NCBI RefSeq assembly: GCF_002135415.1
Contig: NZ_NEGJ01000013.1
Location: forward strand, 22,004-86,003
DNA from: Acinetobacter sp. ANC 3832
Lineage (GTDB): Bacteria; Pseudomonadota; Gammaproteobacteria; Pseudomonadales; Moraxellaceae
Direction: 5' to 3'
Length of the DNA: 64,000 bases
Of this stretch, positions 55,752-64,000 are shown one piece after another. How positions within the stretch are numbered: position 1 is the first letter of the stretch; the number at the start of each line of letters is the position of its first letter. The translations under genes were made by a program, and so were the position numbers. Below the pieces are notes generated by a model. The model had not been told where the DNA came from, made no database searches, and worked only from the letters and a program-made list of their open reading frames with translations.

Positions 55752-58433
55752 ATGAATAATTTGAAAATTTTAATTACAAAATTATCTGCTCCGACACGTA
55801 CAGCCCTAGAAAAATCAGCCAATTTTTGCATTTCTCAACAAAATTTTGAAATTGAAATTGAACATTTATTTTTTGAATTATTACAACAAACTGCTTTAAA
55901 TGACTTAGAAATATTACTGAATAAATATAAAATTTCAAAAGACGCTTTAATTGATGATTTAAAAGAAACCATATCCCAATTACCGAAAGGTAATACACGC
56001 ACGCCTATTTTTGCAAAATCAATTGTGCGTTTACTTGAACAAGCATGGTTACTGGCATCTGCTGAACAAAATCCTGTCATTCGTAGTGGTCATTTATTGG
56101 TTGCTTTACTTACTGCACCTGATTTATATCAAATTGCCATTCGTGCCTCTAGTCTGTTCGATTTATTCCCAATCGACACGATGAAACATAAGTTTTTAGA
56201 CATCTGCACACAAAGTTCTGAACAAGAATCAGAGCAGAATCATTCAGATGATCAAACTGCTACAGTACTATCAGATCAAGAAGCTAAGCCACAAAATAAA
56301 ACACCTGCTTTAGACCAGTACACCATTAATTTGACTGAAAAAGCACAAAAAGGTGGAATAGACCCAGTCATTGGTCGCGAATACGAAATTCGTCTAATGC
56401 TCGATATTTTAATGCGTCGTCGTCAAAATAATCCTATTTTGACAGGTGAACCTGGTGTCGGAAAAACAGCCGTTGTTGAGGGATTAGCCTTAAAAATTTC
56501 TCAAAATCAAGTTCCTGATGCATTAAAGAATGTTCAATTACATGCTTTAGATATGGGCCTATTACAAGCAGGTGCCAGTGTTAAAGGTGAGTTTGAAAAT
56601 CGCTTAAAGCAAGTGATTAAAGAAGTCCAAAGTTCAAGCCATCCTATTATTTTATTTATTGATGAAGCACACACCATGATTGGTGCAGGTGGGCAAGCAG
56701 GGCAAAATGATGCTGCCAATCTACTCAAACCTGCCCTTGCACGAGGTGAGTTGAGAACCATCGCTGCGACGACATGGGCTGAATATAAACAATATTTTGA
56801 AAAAGATGCTGCTTTAAGTCGTCGTTTCCAAGTGGTTAAAGTCGAAGAGCCGACTGAAGAAGTCGCAATTGACATGCTCCGTGCAATGATTCCAGTCATG
56901 GCCAGTCATTTCAACTTATTGATTGATGATGAAGCTGTAGTTACTGCAGTGCATGCATCACATCGATATATTACTGGGCGCCAACTTCCAGACAAAGCAA
57001 TTAGCGTTTTAGATACAGCTTCAGCACGTGTTGCACTGACTCAAAATGCCCAACCTGTTAAATTAGATCAGTTAAAAGCTCAACAACATAATTTAAATCT
57101 TGAATTCAATATCTTAGAAAATGAGCATCGTCATTTTCCAATCCATCATGACCGTTTAGAAACATTGAAACAGAAACTTGAAAATTTAAATCAAGAGATT
57201 CAAGAAACGGAACAAAAATGGCAACAAGAACTAGAGATTGTTAAAAATATTCAACGACTGTCGCAACAAGAAAATCACGAAGATGAAGCGATTAAATCAG
57301 AAGTGCGTCAACTTCGTGAAAAATTGAGTGAATTACAAGGGCAAGCGCCTTTGGTTTTTGAACGTGTAAATGCTCAAATTATTAATGAAATTATTTCAGA
57401 TTGGACTGGTATCCCTGTTGGGAAAATGGTTAATGATGAAATTAAACAAATTCTCAGCTTAGAACAAAAACTTGAACAACGTGTGATGGGGCAAGATTAT
57501 GCCTTAAATCAATTGGTTCAAGGCATTAAAACATCAAAAGCTAAACTTGAAGATCCCAATAAACCACAAGGTGTGTTCATGCTTGTGGGGCCAAGTGGTG
57601 TGGGTAAAACTGAAACTGCATTGGCACTGGCGAATGAACTTTATGGGGGAGAATCACATCTCATCACCATCAATATGTCTGAATATCAAGAAGCACATAC
57701 AGTTTCATCATTAAAAGGTGCACCTCCAGGCTATGTCGGCTATGGTCAAGGTGGTGTCTTGACTGAAGCTGTCCGTCGTAATCCATATAGTGTTGTTCTT
57801 TTAGATGAAATTGAAAAAGCACACAGCGATGTGCAAGAATTGTTCTATCAAGTGTTTGATAAAGGGATGCTTGAAGATGGTGAAGGTCGTGTCATCGACT
57901 TTAAAAATACCACTATTTTACTGACATCAAATGCTGGTTCCAGTGCGATTATGCAGGCGTGTTTAAATAGCCCTGTTGAAGAGTGGCCAAGTGCTGAAGA
58001 GTTACTCGAACATTTAAAACCAAGTTTGTATAAGCAGTTTAAACCCGCATTCTTGGGCCGTATGCGGATCGTGCCTTATTTCCCATTACATGATGATTTA
58101 TTGATTCGTATTATTAAACATAAACTTGGCAAAATTACAGCACGTATTGAAAAACAATATGACACCAAAGTGGAATATACGGACGATTTAATCGAATTAT
58201 TATTAAGTCGCTGTACTGAGGTCGATAGTGGTGCACGTAATGTCGATAATATTTTAAATGCTTCTGTTCTACCCGCTTTAGCTACGGAAATTTTAGTAGC
58301 ATTGGCTGAGCAAAAACTACCAAAACTTATTTTTATTGATGTCAAAGATGATGAAATTACATATCAGCTTGATCCTCAACCTAAAGAATCAAAGAAAAGA
58401 TCGGCTAAAAAAGCGAAAACGACCGAAGCTTAG
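55752..58433 (+). CDS. clpV: ClpV (TssH), sheath-recycling AAA+ ATPase
   Basis: This 893-residue ATPase disassembles contracted TssBC sheaths. It has a Clp N-domain (about 1-150), a first AAA+ domain with Walker A GEPGVGKT (232-239) and Walker B ILFIDEAH, a coiled-coil middle domain (about 440-530) and a second AAA+ domain with Walker A GPSGVGKT (613-620) and VVLLDEIEKA. Both ATPase sites look intact. It is the first gene of the plus arm. A Lys-rich tail (KESKKRSAKKAK) ends the protein. Confidence 0.96.
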   Translation: MNNLKILITKLSAPTRTALEKSANFCISQQNFEIEIEHLFFELLQQTALNDLEILLNKYKISKDALIDDLKETISQLPKGNTRTPIFAKSIVRLLEQAWLLASAEQNPVIRSGHLLVALLTAPDLYQIAIRASSLFDLFPIDTMKHKFLDICTQSSEQESEQNHSDDQTATVLSDQEAKPQNKTPALDQYTINLTEKAQKGGIDPVIGREYEIRLMLDILMRRRQNNPILTGEPGVGKTAVVEGLALKISQNQVPDALKNVQLHALDMGLLQAGASVKGEFENRLKQVIKEVQSSSHPIILFIDEAHTMIGAGGQAGQNDAANLLKPALARGELRTIAATTWAEYKQYFEKDAALSRRFQVVKVEEPTEEVAIDMLRAMIPVMASHFNLLIDDEAVVTAVHASHRYITGRQLPDKAISVLDTASARVALTQNAQPVKLDQLKAQQHNLNLEFNILENEHRHFPIHHDRLETLKQKLENLNQEIQETEQKWQQELEIVKNIQRLSQQENHEDEAIKSEVRQLREKLSELQGQAPLVFERVNAQIINEIISDWTGIPVGKMVNDEIKQILSLEQKLEQRVMGQDYALNQLVQGIKTSKAKLEDPNKPQGVFMLVGPSGVGKTETALALANELYGGESHLITINMSEYQEAHTVSSLKGAPPGYVGYGQGGVLTEAVRRNPYSVVLLDEIEKAHSDVQELFYQVFDKGMLEDGEGRVIDFKNTTILLTSNAGSSAIMQACLNSPVEEWPSAEELLEHLKPSLYKQFKPAFLGRMRIVPYFPLHDDLLIRIIKHKLGKITARIEKQYDTKVEYTDDLIELLLSRCTEVDSGARNVDNILNASVLPALATEILVALAEQKLPKLIFIDVKDDEITYQLDPQPKESKKRSAKKAKTTEA

Positions 58434-58459
58434 AATGAATTAATAGAGAAACGTAGGCT

Positions 58460-59575
58460 ATGAGTTTAGATATAGATAAATTGCTTCAACCGATTTCGGA
58501 AGTTGAACTTTGTGGAGAAGATTGTTCTTTCTCCAATGAGTTTCATGCCATTAAAAAAGCAAAAACTCAAGATGATCCGTTATTAGAACAAGGGGATTGG
58601 GTTTCTGAACCTAAGCAAGCCGATTGGTCATTTGTTGCATCAAAAACGACTGAATTATTGGTAGATAAGACCAAGGATATTCGCTTATTACCTTGGTTGA
58701 CCGAGGCTTGGGCTCATTTATATGGATTTGAAGGTATTGCGAAAGGGTTAGAACTATCGCATCGTATGCTAGAACAATATTGGTTAAAAATACATCCTGA
58801 ACTCGAAGATGATGACTTAGATCAAAGACTAGGTTTGTTGCAGGGGCTAACCAATCAATTACCTAATTTGATCAAGCAAGTTCCTTTATTAAATGTTCAG
58901 CCATACTATTCATTATTAGACTACGAAAACTTTTTATATCAACAAAATAATCGTCGTAAACATAATGAAGATTCAGATGTTATTGAAGGTTCTGCTGATT
59001 TAGAACAATTTGAACAAGCTTTATTTAATACTTCAAAAAGTTTTCAGTTTCAAAATTACCAACACTTCAATGATATTCTGCAACATTGGAATACCATCAA
59101 ACAAGTTCTTGATTTATTGATGGAACTTGAAGCACCAAGTTTTGCAAGTATTGATTCTCAACTCGAAAATATTCAAAAAAGTTTAAAGAAAATATATAAA
59201 GCAGATGCTTTTGGTACGACAACATCATCAACTACAGAAAATATTTCCACTCAACAAGTACAAGAGACAAGTGATGTTGCTCAACAGATAGCACCGATTA
59301 TGAATCCTCAAAATCAACAATCCTTTCAACCACAACCACAAAGCCACTTACAAAATCGTGAGCAGGCAATGAAAGTATTACAAGAAATATCTGATTATTT
59401 TCAAGCGAATGAACCACATAGCCCTGTCAGCTATATGCTACAAAAAACCATTAAATGGAGCCAAATGCCTCTACATGAATGGTTAGGACAAGTCATTAAG
59501 AATGACAATCCTCTAGAGTCAGTTCAGGAATTACTCGGAGTCCACCACAATAGTAACGAATCTAACGAATGGTAA
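58460..59575 (+). CDS. tssA: TssA, T6SS sheath-assembly cap protein
   Basis: This 371-residue protein has the ImpA N-terminal domain (LLQPISEVELCGEDCSFSNEF, LEQGDWVSEPKQADWSFVASKTTELL, LPWLTEAWAHLYGFEGIAKGL). A Gln-rich linker (about 255-305) separates a short C-terminal domain (EQAMKVLQEISDYFQANEPHSPVSYML). It starts 26 bases after clpV. Confidence 0.92.
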   Translation: MSLDIDKLLQPISEVELCGEDCSFSNEFHAIKKAKTQDDPLLEQGDWVSEPKQADWSFVASKTTELLVDKTKDIRLLPWLTEAWAHLYGFEGIAKGLELSHRMLEQYWLKIHPELEDDDLDQRLGLLQGLTNQLPNLIKQVPLLNVQPYYSLLDYENFLYQQNNRRKHNEDSDVIEGSADLEQFEQALFNTSKSFQFQNYQHFNDILQHWNTIKQVLDLLMELEAPSFASIDSQLENIQKSLKKIYKADAFGTTTSSTTENISTQQVQETSDVAQQIAPIMNPQNQQSFQPQPQSHLQNREQAMKVLQEISDYFQANEPHSPVSYMLQKTIKWSQMPLHEWLGQVIKNDNPLESVQELLGVHHNSNESNEW

Positions 59576-59581
59576 TAATTC

Positions 59582-60946
59582 ATGTTTAAAGCGGAAAAAA
59601 TTCTTTGGGGTGAAGGTCTATTTTTAAGACCTCAACATTTTCAACTTCAAGATACCTATCACGAACAACGTTTAAACCACACCATTCGTTCGACCATTCC
59701 TTTCGGCTATGGCGTACAAAATATTCGTTATGATGAAACACAACTTGGTACACATGTTCTAGCTTTAGAATCTGTCGAAATGTTGTGGCAAGATGGTGAA
59801 ATTTACAGTGCACCTGCGCGGGATTTATTGCCAGAGCCTATTCAACTAGATGATTTGAATTTGCGTGGTGAAATGCTGATCTATTTAGCATTGCCTATTT
59901 TACAAGCCAATAAAAAGAATGTGGCACATGATGAAGCGCGTCAACCAAGTCGATACCATTCTTATTTAACAGAAACACATGATCTTTTTACAGATGCGAC
60001 ACCTGCAGAAATTACCTTACTTAGACGACGTGCTGAGTTTAAATTAATTGAAGTAAATACAGATCCTAACCATGATTTAGATGGTTTCCTATATTTGCCT
60101 GTCGGAAAAATTAAACGACAAAGTTCTGGGCATTTTGAATTAGATCATAAATTTATTCCGCCAATCCTACATATTGAATCCTGTGAATCTTTAATCAGTA
60201 ATTTAAAGCGCACACTGAATGTGATTAAAGCAAAAATTAAAACCATTCAAACCAATAATCGTGAAAATGAGCAGAAGCTAATTGAATTCCGTTCAGGCGA
60301 TATCGTTTCATTTTGGTTAGTGAATGCATTAAATACAGCGCATGCAACGTTAAACCACTTATTACAAAGCCCACAAATTCATCCTGAACGTTTATTTTTT
60401 GAATTATTACGCTTAACGGGTTCATTGCTCACATTCTCTACAGCCTATGAAGTAGAACATTTACCACAGTATAAACATCATAATTTACAAGACAGTTTTA
60501 GCCAATTAGACATTATTTTAAGAGACTTACTGGATACGATTATTTCAAGCCGCTATATCAGCATTGCATTGAAAGAAATTCGTCCATCTTATTGGGTGGG
60601 TAGTCTTGAATCTGACAAAATCACTCGCGAAAGCCGTTTATACATTGCTGTCTCAAGTAGCATGATGCAAACCCATGAGTTGGTACAAATTGTGCCTTTA
60701 CGCTTTAAAGTGGGTAATACAGTAGATGTCGAACAACGCGTCGTTTCAGCTTTACCTGCCATTCCAATTCACCATTTAATGCAAGTTCCAACAGCTATTC
60801 CAGTACGTTCTGGTGTTAGTTACTTTGAAGTCGAACCGCATCATGATTTGTACCAACGTATGCTTGAGTCCGAAACGATTTGTATCTATGTCCCAGCAGG
60901 CTTCCAAGATATTAGTGTGGAATTAATTGCTGTAATGAATGCTTAA
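59582..60946 (+). CDS. tssK: TssK, T6SS baseplate-membrane connector
   Basis: This 454-residue protein shows the TssK start (ILWGEGLFLRPQHFQLQDTYHE), LPVGKI and YIAVSSSMM later in the chain. It links the baseplate to TssL and TssM. It begins 6 bases after tssA and precedes tssL by 14 bases. Confidence 0.95.
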   Translation: MFKAEKILWGEGLFLRPQHFQLQDTYHEQRLNHTIRSTIPFGYGVQNIRYDETQLGTHVLALESVEMLWQDGEIYSAPARDLLPEPIQLDDLNLRGEMLIYLALPILQANKKNVAHDEARQPSRYHSYLTETHDLFTDATPAEITLLRRRAEFKLIEVNTDPNHDLDGFLYLPVGKIKRQSSGHFELDHKFIPPILHIESCESLISNLKRTLNVIKAKIKTIQTNNRENEQKLIEFRSGDIVSFWLVNALNTAHATLNHLLQSPQIHPERLFFELLRLTGSLLTFSTAYEVEHLPQYKHHNLQDSFSQLDIILRDLLDTIISSRYISIALKEIRPSYWVGSLESDKITRESRLYIAVSSSMMQTHELVQIVPLRFKVGNTVDVEQRVVSALPAIPIHHLMQVPTAIPVRSGVSYFEVEPHHDLYQRMLESETICIYVPAGFQDISVELIAVMNA

Positions 60947-60960
60947 GGGAAGAATAAAAA

Positions 60961-61767
60961 ATGAATTTACCCAATAATGCCCCTTCCTTATTTGATGATG
61001 GACAAATTGGTTCAGGGCTTAACCAGTCCAATGCGAATCCTAAAATTACACAAGCAACCAACCTTGTGGATTTACTACATGATGGTTTCTATATTGTTTT
61101 TATGATCAAAAATCAATATGTTCCAGCAAATGTCGAAGCATTTAGAGAAAAAATTCTTGATTTACTCAATCGCTTTGAAATCCAAGCTAAAAAACTACAG
61201 TTTTCTGCTGAAGATATCCATGATTCTAAATATGCATTTTGTGCACTTTTAGATGAAACCATTGTCACTCAACAAGATCCTAGTTTTTTTAACTTACAGA
61301 ACTCATGGTTAATCAGCCCTTTGCAGCTTAGTTTGTTCGGTTCACAACTTGCAGGTTATCGATTCTTTGAATTTTTAGAAAGTATTCGAAGTCGTGGTAA
61401 AGATCGCTTAGCTGCTTTAGAAGTATATCATTACTGCTTATTGCTCGGCTTTCAGGGCAAATATCGAATTGAATCTATTGAAAGTTTGAATCATTTGGTT
61501 GCACGCGTTGGTGATGAAATTGATTATTTAAAAGGGAAAAAAACGGCATTTTCACCTTTTGCAGCCCTGCCCGATCAAATTAAAAACATTATTCATAATG
61601 AATTACCTTTTTTATGGATACTTATTTTCTTATTATTATTCGCTATATTAGCCTTCACTGGTTTTAGATATATGTTATCAAAACAAGAAAATGCGGCCTT
61701 ATCTCAATATCAAAATGTGATTAGCGCTCCAATTGAACAGGCCAATATTACCATCCATTTACCTTGA
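60961..61767 (+). CDS. tssL: TssL (DotU/IcmH), T6SS inner-membrane protein
   Basis: This 268-residue protein has the cytoplasmic DotU domain (YAFCALLDETIVTQ, WLISPLQLSLFGSQLAGYRFFEFLE, YHYCLLLGFQGKYRI) and a single C-terminal membrane helix (about 218-240, FLWILIFLLLFAILAFTGF) followed by a short periplasmic tail. It has no OmpA extension, so wall binding must come from another protein. Confidence 0.95.
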   Translation: MNLPNNAPSLFDDGQIGSGLNQSNANPKITQATNLVDLLHDGFYIVFMIKNQYVPANVEAFREKILDLLNRFEIQAKKLQFSAEDIHDSKYAFCALLDETIVTQQDPSFFNLQNSWLISPLQLSLFGSQLAGYRFFEFLESIRSRGKDRLAALEVYHYCLLLGFQGKYRIESIESLNHLVARVGDEIDYLKGKKTAFSPFAALPDQIKNIIHNELPFLWILIFLLLFAILAFTGFRYMLSKQENAALSQYQNVISAPIEQANITIHLP

Positions 61768-61781
61768 TTAAAGATAATAAT

Positions 61782-62402
61782 ATGACTCAGGATAATCGGA
61801 ACTCACTAAGAATATTACAGACGAAAAATAAAAAATCTCCGTCTCGTATGGGCTTATATATTTTACTAGGATTTATCGTAGGAATTTTATTTGCTGCGAT
61901 TATCCTGTTTCTCTATAGCAATTTTTCTAAACAAAATGACGCTGAAACAACCTTAGAACAAGAAAATCATGCTGAAGTCATCGCTAATCAAGATCAAACA
62001 GAAGCACATTCAGCAATAACAGCTCAAAATAATGAACACAATGCGGCTAAAGAATCTGATGATGAAGCCTTTGCACCAATCAATGACAAAGAATTTGGTA
62101 AATTATTTAAGCCTTCAAAAGAGCCAAAACCGATTCAAGATATTCAACCTAAAGATCCTTTTGAGAATGCGTTTGGAAATAAACCAAAACCAGTATTGCC
62201 TCATGAAAAAGTAGCTTCAAAGCCAAATAGCCCAGCTATTCCTGTGACTTTACAAAAAGCACCTGTAAAAGCAACGACTAATAAATCAGAACTAGCTAAA
62301 GCTGTTGCAACGGCAAGTAAACCCAATGATAAGACTCAAGATATTGAGGTTCCACAAGCAACTGTGCAAATTTCGGTAACGCGAACACCAAAAGAAAACT
62401 AA
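61782..62402 (+). CDS. Unknown bitopic membrane protein in the T6SS plus arm
   Basis: This 206-residue protein has a short cytoplasmic N-terminus (about 22 residues), one membrane helix (about 25-47, YILLGFIVGILFAAIILFLY) and a long, probably disordered periplasmic part rich in Glu, Lys, Ala and Pro, with a repeated motif (GKLFKPSKEPKP, PFENAFGNKPKP). I do not recognise a family. The layout resembles FtsN/TolA-type proteins that span the periplasm. The ATG at 61782 is chosen over a TTG at 61764. It lies between tssL and tagX, and its stop is 3 bases before tagX, so it should be co-expressed with the T6SS. Confidence 0.75.
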   Translation: MTQDNRNSLRILQTKNKKSPSRMGLYILLGFIVGILFAAIILFLYSNFSKQNDAETTLEQENHAEVIANQDQTEAHSAITAQNNEHNAAKESDDEAFAPINDKEFGKLFKPSKEPKPIQDIQPKDPFENAFGNKPKPVLPHEKVASKPNSPAIPVTLQKAPVKATTNKSELAKAVATASKPNDKTQDIEVPQATVQISVTRTPKEN

Positions 62403-62405
62403 TTT

Positions 62406-63389
62406 GTGATCATTTTTATTTTTTGTTGCTTTATTTTTCTCATTATTGGGTTAAGCCTTTTAATGTCTTATGAATTACGAGCTAAATCAATGGATATTGT
62501 TCGTAATTTATTACCTCAAAGCAAAAAAAAATTAATTCATGCACGCAATTTTGCTCAACAAATGAATCATGCGGCAGCATCTGAGCAAACTCAATCACAT
62601 TGGCATTTACAGCAATGGTGGATTTTAATTGCGGGTGTTTTTTTACTTTCTAGCATTTTAGTTTTTGCCTTTACACGGCCCATTGATCCAACAAAAATTG
62701 AAGCAGATTATTTAAGAAAAACTGATCCACAGATTTATGCATTGCTAAACGGTGAAATATTAACACCACCACCAGCCGTAGATGAAAGCTTGATCGACGC
62801 AGCAATTATCCAAGCACAAATACTTGAAAGCTCACCATCAACTATATCTCCGACTCAGCAATTTCCAAATGTCACACCTTCTGTCGACAATGAAGAATTT
62901 GGAGATATGCGTAGTAGTTTCGATACTGCTCAGATTGACCGAAAATGGGACAAAATGCACCCAAGTTATAAACAACGTTTGCTTATGGTCTTTAAAATCA
63001 TGAAAGAACGTCATGGCTATGAAATGGTTCTTCTCGAAGGTTACCGGAGTCCAGAGCGTCAAACACGGTTATCTGGAAATGCGGCAACAACATTAGCAAA
63101 AGCATATCAAAGCTATCATCAGTTTGGTTTAGCAGCAGACGTTGCCTTTAAACGTGACGGTAAAGTTGTTATTTCTGAACGAGATCCATGGGCATGGCAA
63201 GGCTATAAACTGTATGGTGAAGCTGCAGAATCAGTAGGTTTAACTTGGGGTGGACGTTGGACGCGAATACATGATTATGGTCATACTGAATTCCGTATGC
63301 CAGGTTTAAGAAAGAATAGAGAATCTGCTGAACGATTAATTTCTGAAGCTCAAAATCAAGGTCTTATGGCAAATAATAATGCCCGTTAA
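62406..63389 (+). CDS. tagX: TagX, membrane-bound peptidoglycan hydrolase for T6SS assembly
   Basis: This 327-residue protein has two hydrophobic helices (about 1-20 and 70-90) and a C-terminal VanY/M15-type metallopeptidase domain with zinc motifs YHQFGLAADVAF and RIHDYGHTEFRMP. In A. baumannii TagX was described as a peptidoglycan endopeptidase needed for T6SS function, presumably opening the wall for the apparatus. It starts at a GTG (62406); the next in-frame ATG (62463) would remove the first helix. It is the last gene of the plus arm. Confidence 0.88.
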   Translation: MIIFIFCCFIFLIIGLSLLMSYELRAKSMDIVRNLLPQSKKKLIHARNFAQQMNHAAASEQTQSHWHLQQWWILIAGVFLLSSILVFAFTRPIDPTKIEADYLRKTDPQIYALLNGEILTPPPAVDESLIDAAIIQAQILESSPSTISPTQQFPNVTPSVDNEEFGDMRSSFDTAQIDRKWDKMHPSYKQRLLMVFKIMKERHGYEMVLLEGYRSPERQTRLSGNAATTLAKAYQSYHQFGLAADVAFKRDGKVVISERDPWAWQGYKLYGEAAESVGLTWGGRWTRIHDYGHTEFRMPGLRKNRESAERLISEAQNQGLMANNNAR

Positions 63390-63751
63390 ATATTCCTTAT
63401 CCTCAACGCTGATATGAAGAACGGCTATATATTATAAGACTAACTAACTGAAATAACTGATCTAATCAGAATATTTTCGGATATACATTGAAAGAAATTA
63501 AGGACTATTTCATTTTCAAACTAATGAAATCCTCAAATTCAAACTAATGAAATCCTCAAAATTATGAAATTGTTTGTGTCTGTATACCCCCCTCGTATTA
63601 TGCTTTTCTTTAGTTATCTATTACTTATGCCTCTTTAGCGTATTTTCCAGCTAACAAATAGCTATTTTTTTCTTTTAATCTTAAATGAGTGGTTGAAAAA
63701 GACAGATTATTTGCTATTTTTCCTTTTTCACCATTATCTTTATTTTATACA
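63390..63751. other. Region between tagX and the rRNA operon end
   Basis: About 360 bp, AT-rich. It holds a 23-bp tandem duplication (63515-63560). No gene or tagX terminator is evident before the rRNA terminator. Confidence 0.5.
63515..63560. repeat. Perfect 23-bp tandem duplication
   Basis: Two adjacent identical 23-base copies (63515-63537 and 63538-63560), each containing CTAATGAAATCC. A third partial match (ATTATGAAAT) follows. Confidence 0.85.
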
Positions 63752-63789
63752 TAAAAAAACACCCCCTTCATAAGAAGGGGGTGTTTTTA
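63752..63789 (-). terminator. Terminator of the rRNA operon
   Basis: AAAAACACCCCCTTC and GAAGGGGGTGTTTTT form a long perfect stem with A and T runs, 10 bases past the 5S 3' end on the minus strand. Confidence 0.95.
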
Positions 63790-63798
63790 GGAATAATG

Positions 63799-63913
63799 AG
63801 CTGGCGATGACTTACTCTCACATGGGTAACCCCACACTACCATCAGCGCGAAGAGGTTTCACTTCTGAGTTCGGGAAGGGATCAGGTGGTTCACTCTTGC
63901 TATTGTCGCCAGC
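63799..63913 (-). rRNA. rrf: 5S ribosomal RNA
   Basis: On the minus strand this reads GCTGGCGACAATAGC..., contains the conserved CCCGAACTCAGAAGTGAAAC and ends ...ATCGCCAGC. The two ends pair as helix I. It is about 115 bases long. The following 87 bases to the window edge are probably the 23S-5S spacer. The rest of the rRNA operon lies outside the window. Confidence 0.97.
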
Positions 63914-64000
63914 ACAACTGTTTATGACTACTTGCTTAGGTCTTATTGAATGCCTTTGCTTTTGTCAAATAAGTTATTAACAGACTATGCAAATTTGAGT

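Noticed and set aside
56534..56899. 121-codon minus-strand frame opposite clpV
   Set aside because: Antisense shadow of the first AAA+ domain.
41404..63389. T6SS considered as a horizontally acquired island
   Set aside because: No integrase, attachment repeats or change in base composition is evident, although one end lies beside an rRNA operon.
63914..64000. Possible 3' end of 23S rRNA
   Set aside because: The segment looks like the 23S-5S spacer; I could not place the 23S end with confidence inside the window.

Overview
The window looks like an Acinetobacter chromosome. It is AT-rich and gene-dense. It carries wza-wzb-wzc running toward fkpA and murJ (the edge of the capsule K locus in this genus), the ribF-ileS-lspA-fkpB block, and a type VI secretion (T6SS) locus with the Acinetobacter accessory genes asaA, asaB, tagF, tagN and tagX and no tssJ. 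I see no insertion sequence, prophage, integrase, tRNA or CRISPR array. Names rest on reading motifs and gene order, not on database searches.

Layout: (1) 1-4900, capsule export (partial wza, wzb, wzc) and two FKBP-type prolyl isomerases. (2) 4950-12000, murJ and ampD on the minus strand, nadC, a secreted YfaP-like/TPR protein, and an LtaS-like membrane sulfatase-fold enzyme. (3) 12100-19800, a Tat-exported phospholipase C with a 45-residue lipoprotein just upstream, rph, a gap holding a possible broken small gene, a desaturase/reductase pair with a divergent TetR regulator and operator-like palindromes, and dsbA. (4) 19900-22200, ubiG-mupP-SDR, the same order as in Pseudomonas. (5) 22300-25700, small genes and four tandem RcnB-like periplasmic paralogues, each with its own terminator. 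(6) 25800-35300, argA, a sulfonate operon (two ssuA, ssuD, ssuC, ssuB), a RutR-like regulator, a short nucleosidase-like gene and a TDT-family transporter. (7) 35500-41330, ribF, the overlapping ileS-lspA-fkpB genes, an FMN reductase and a structured intergenic segment. (8) 41400-63400, the T6SS. (9) 63750-64000, a terminator and the 5S rRNA gene of an rRNA operon entering on the minus strand.

The T6SS is split into two divergent arms around a 367-bp AT-rich promoter region. The minus arm is asaA-tssB-tssC-hcp-tssE-tssF-tssG-asaB-tssM-tagF-tagN followed by a PAAR gene. The plus arm is clpV-tssA-tssK-tssL-unknown-tagX. Sheath, tube, baseplate, membrane complex and recycling ATPase are all encoded. 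The outer-membrane lipoprotein TssJ, VgrG and an obvious effector/immunity pair are absent. Several themes recur across the window: the cell envelope (capsule, MurJ, AmpD, MupP, LspA, DsbA, lipid desaturation, phospholipase C, TagX) and sulfur scavenging (ssu genes).
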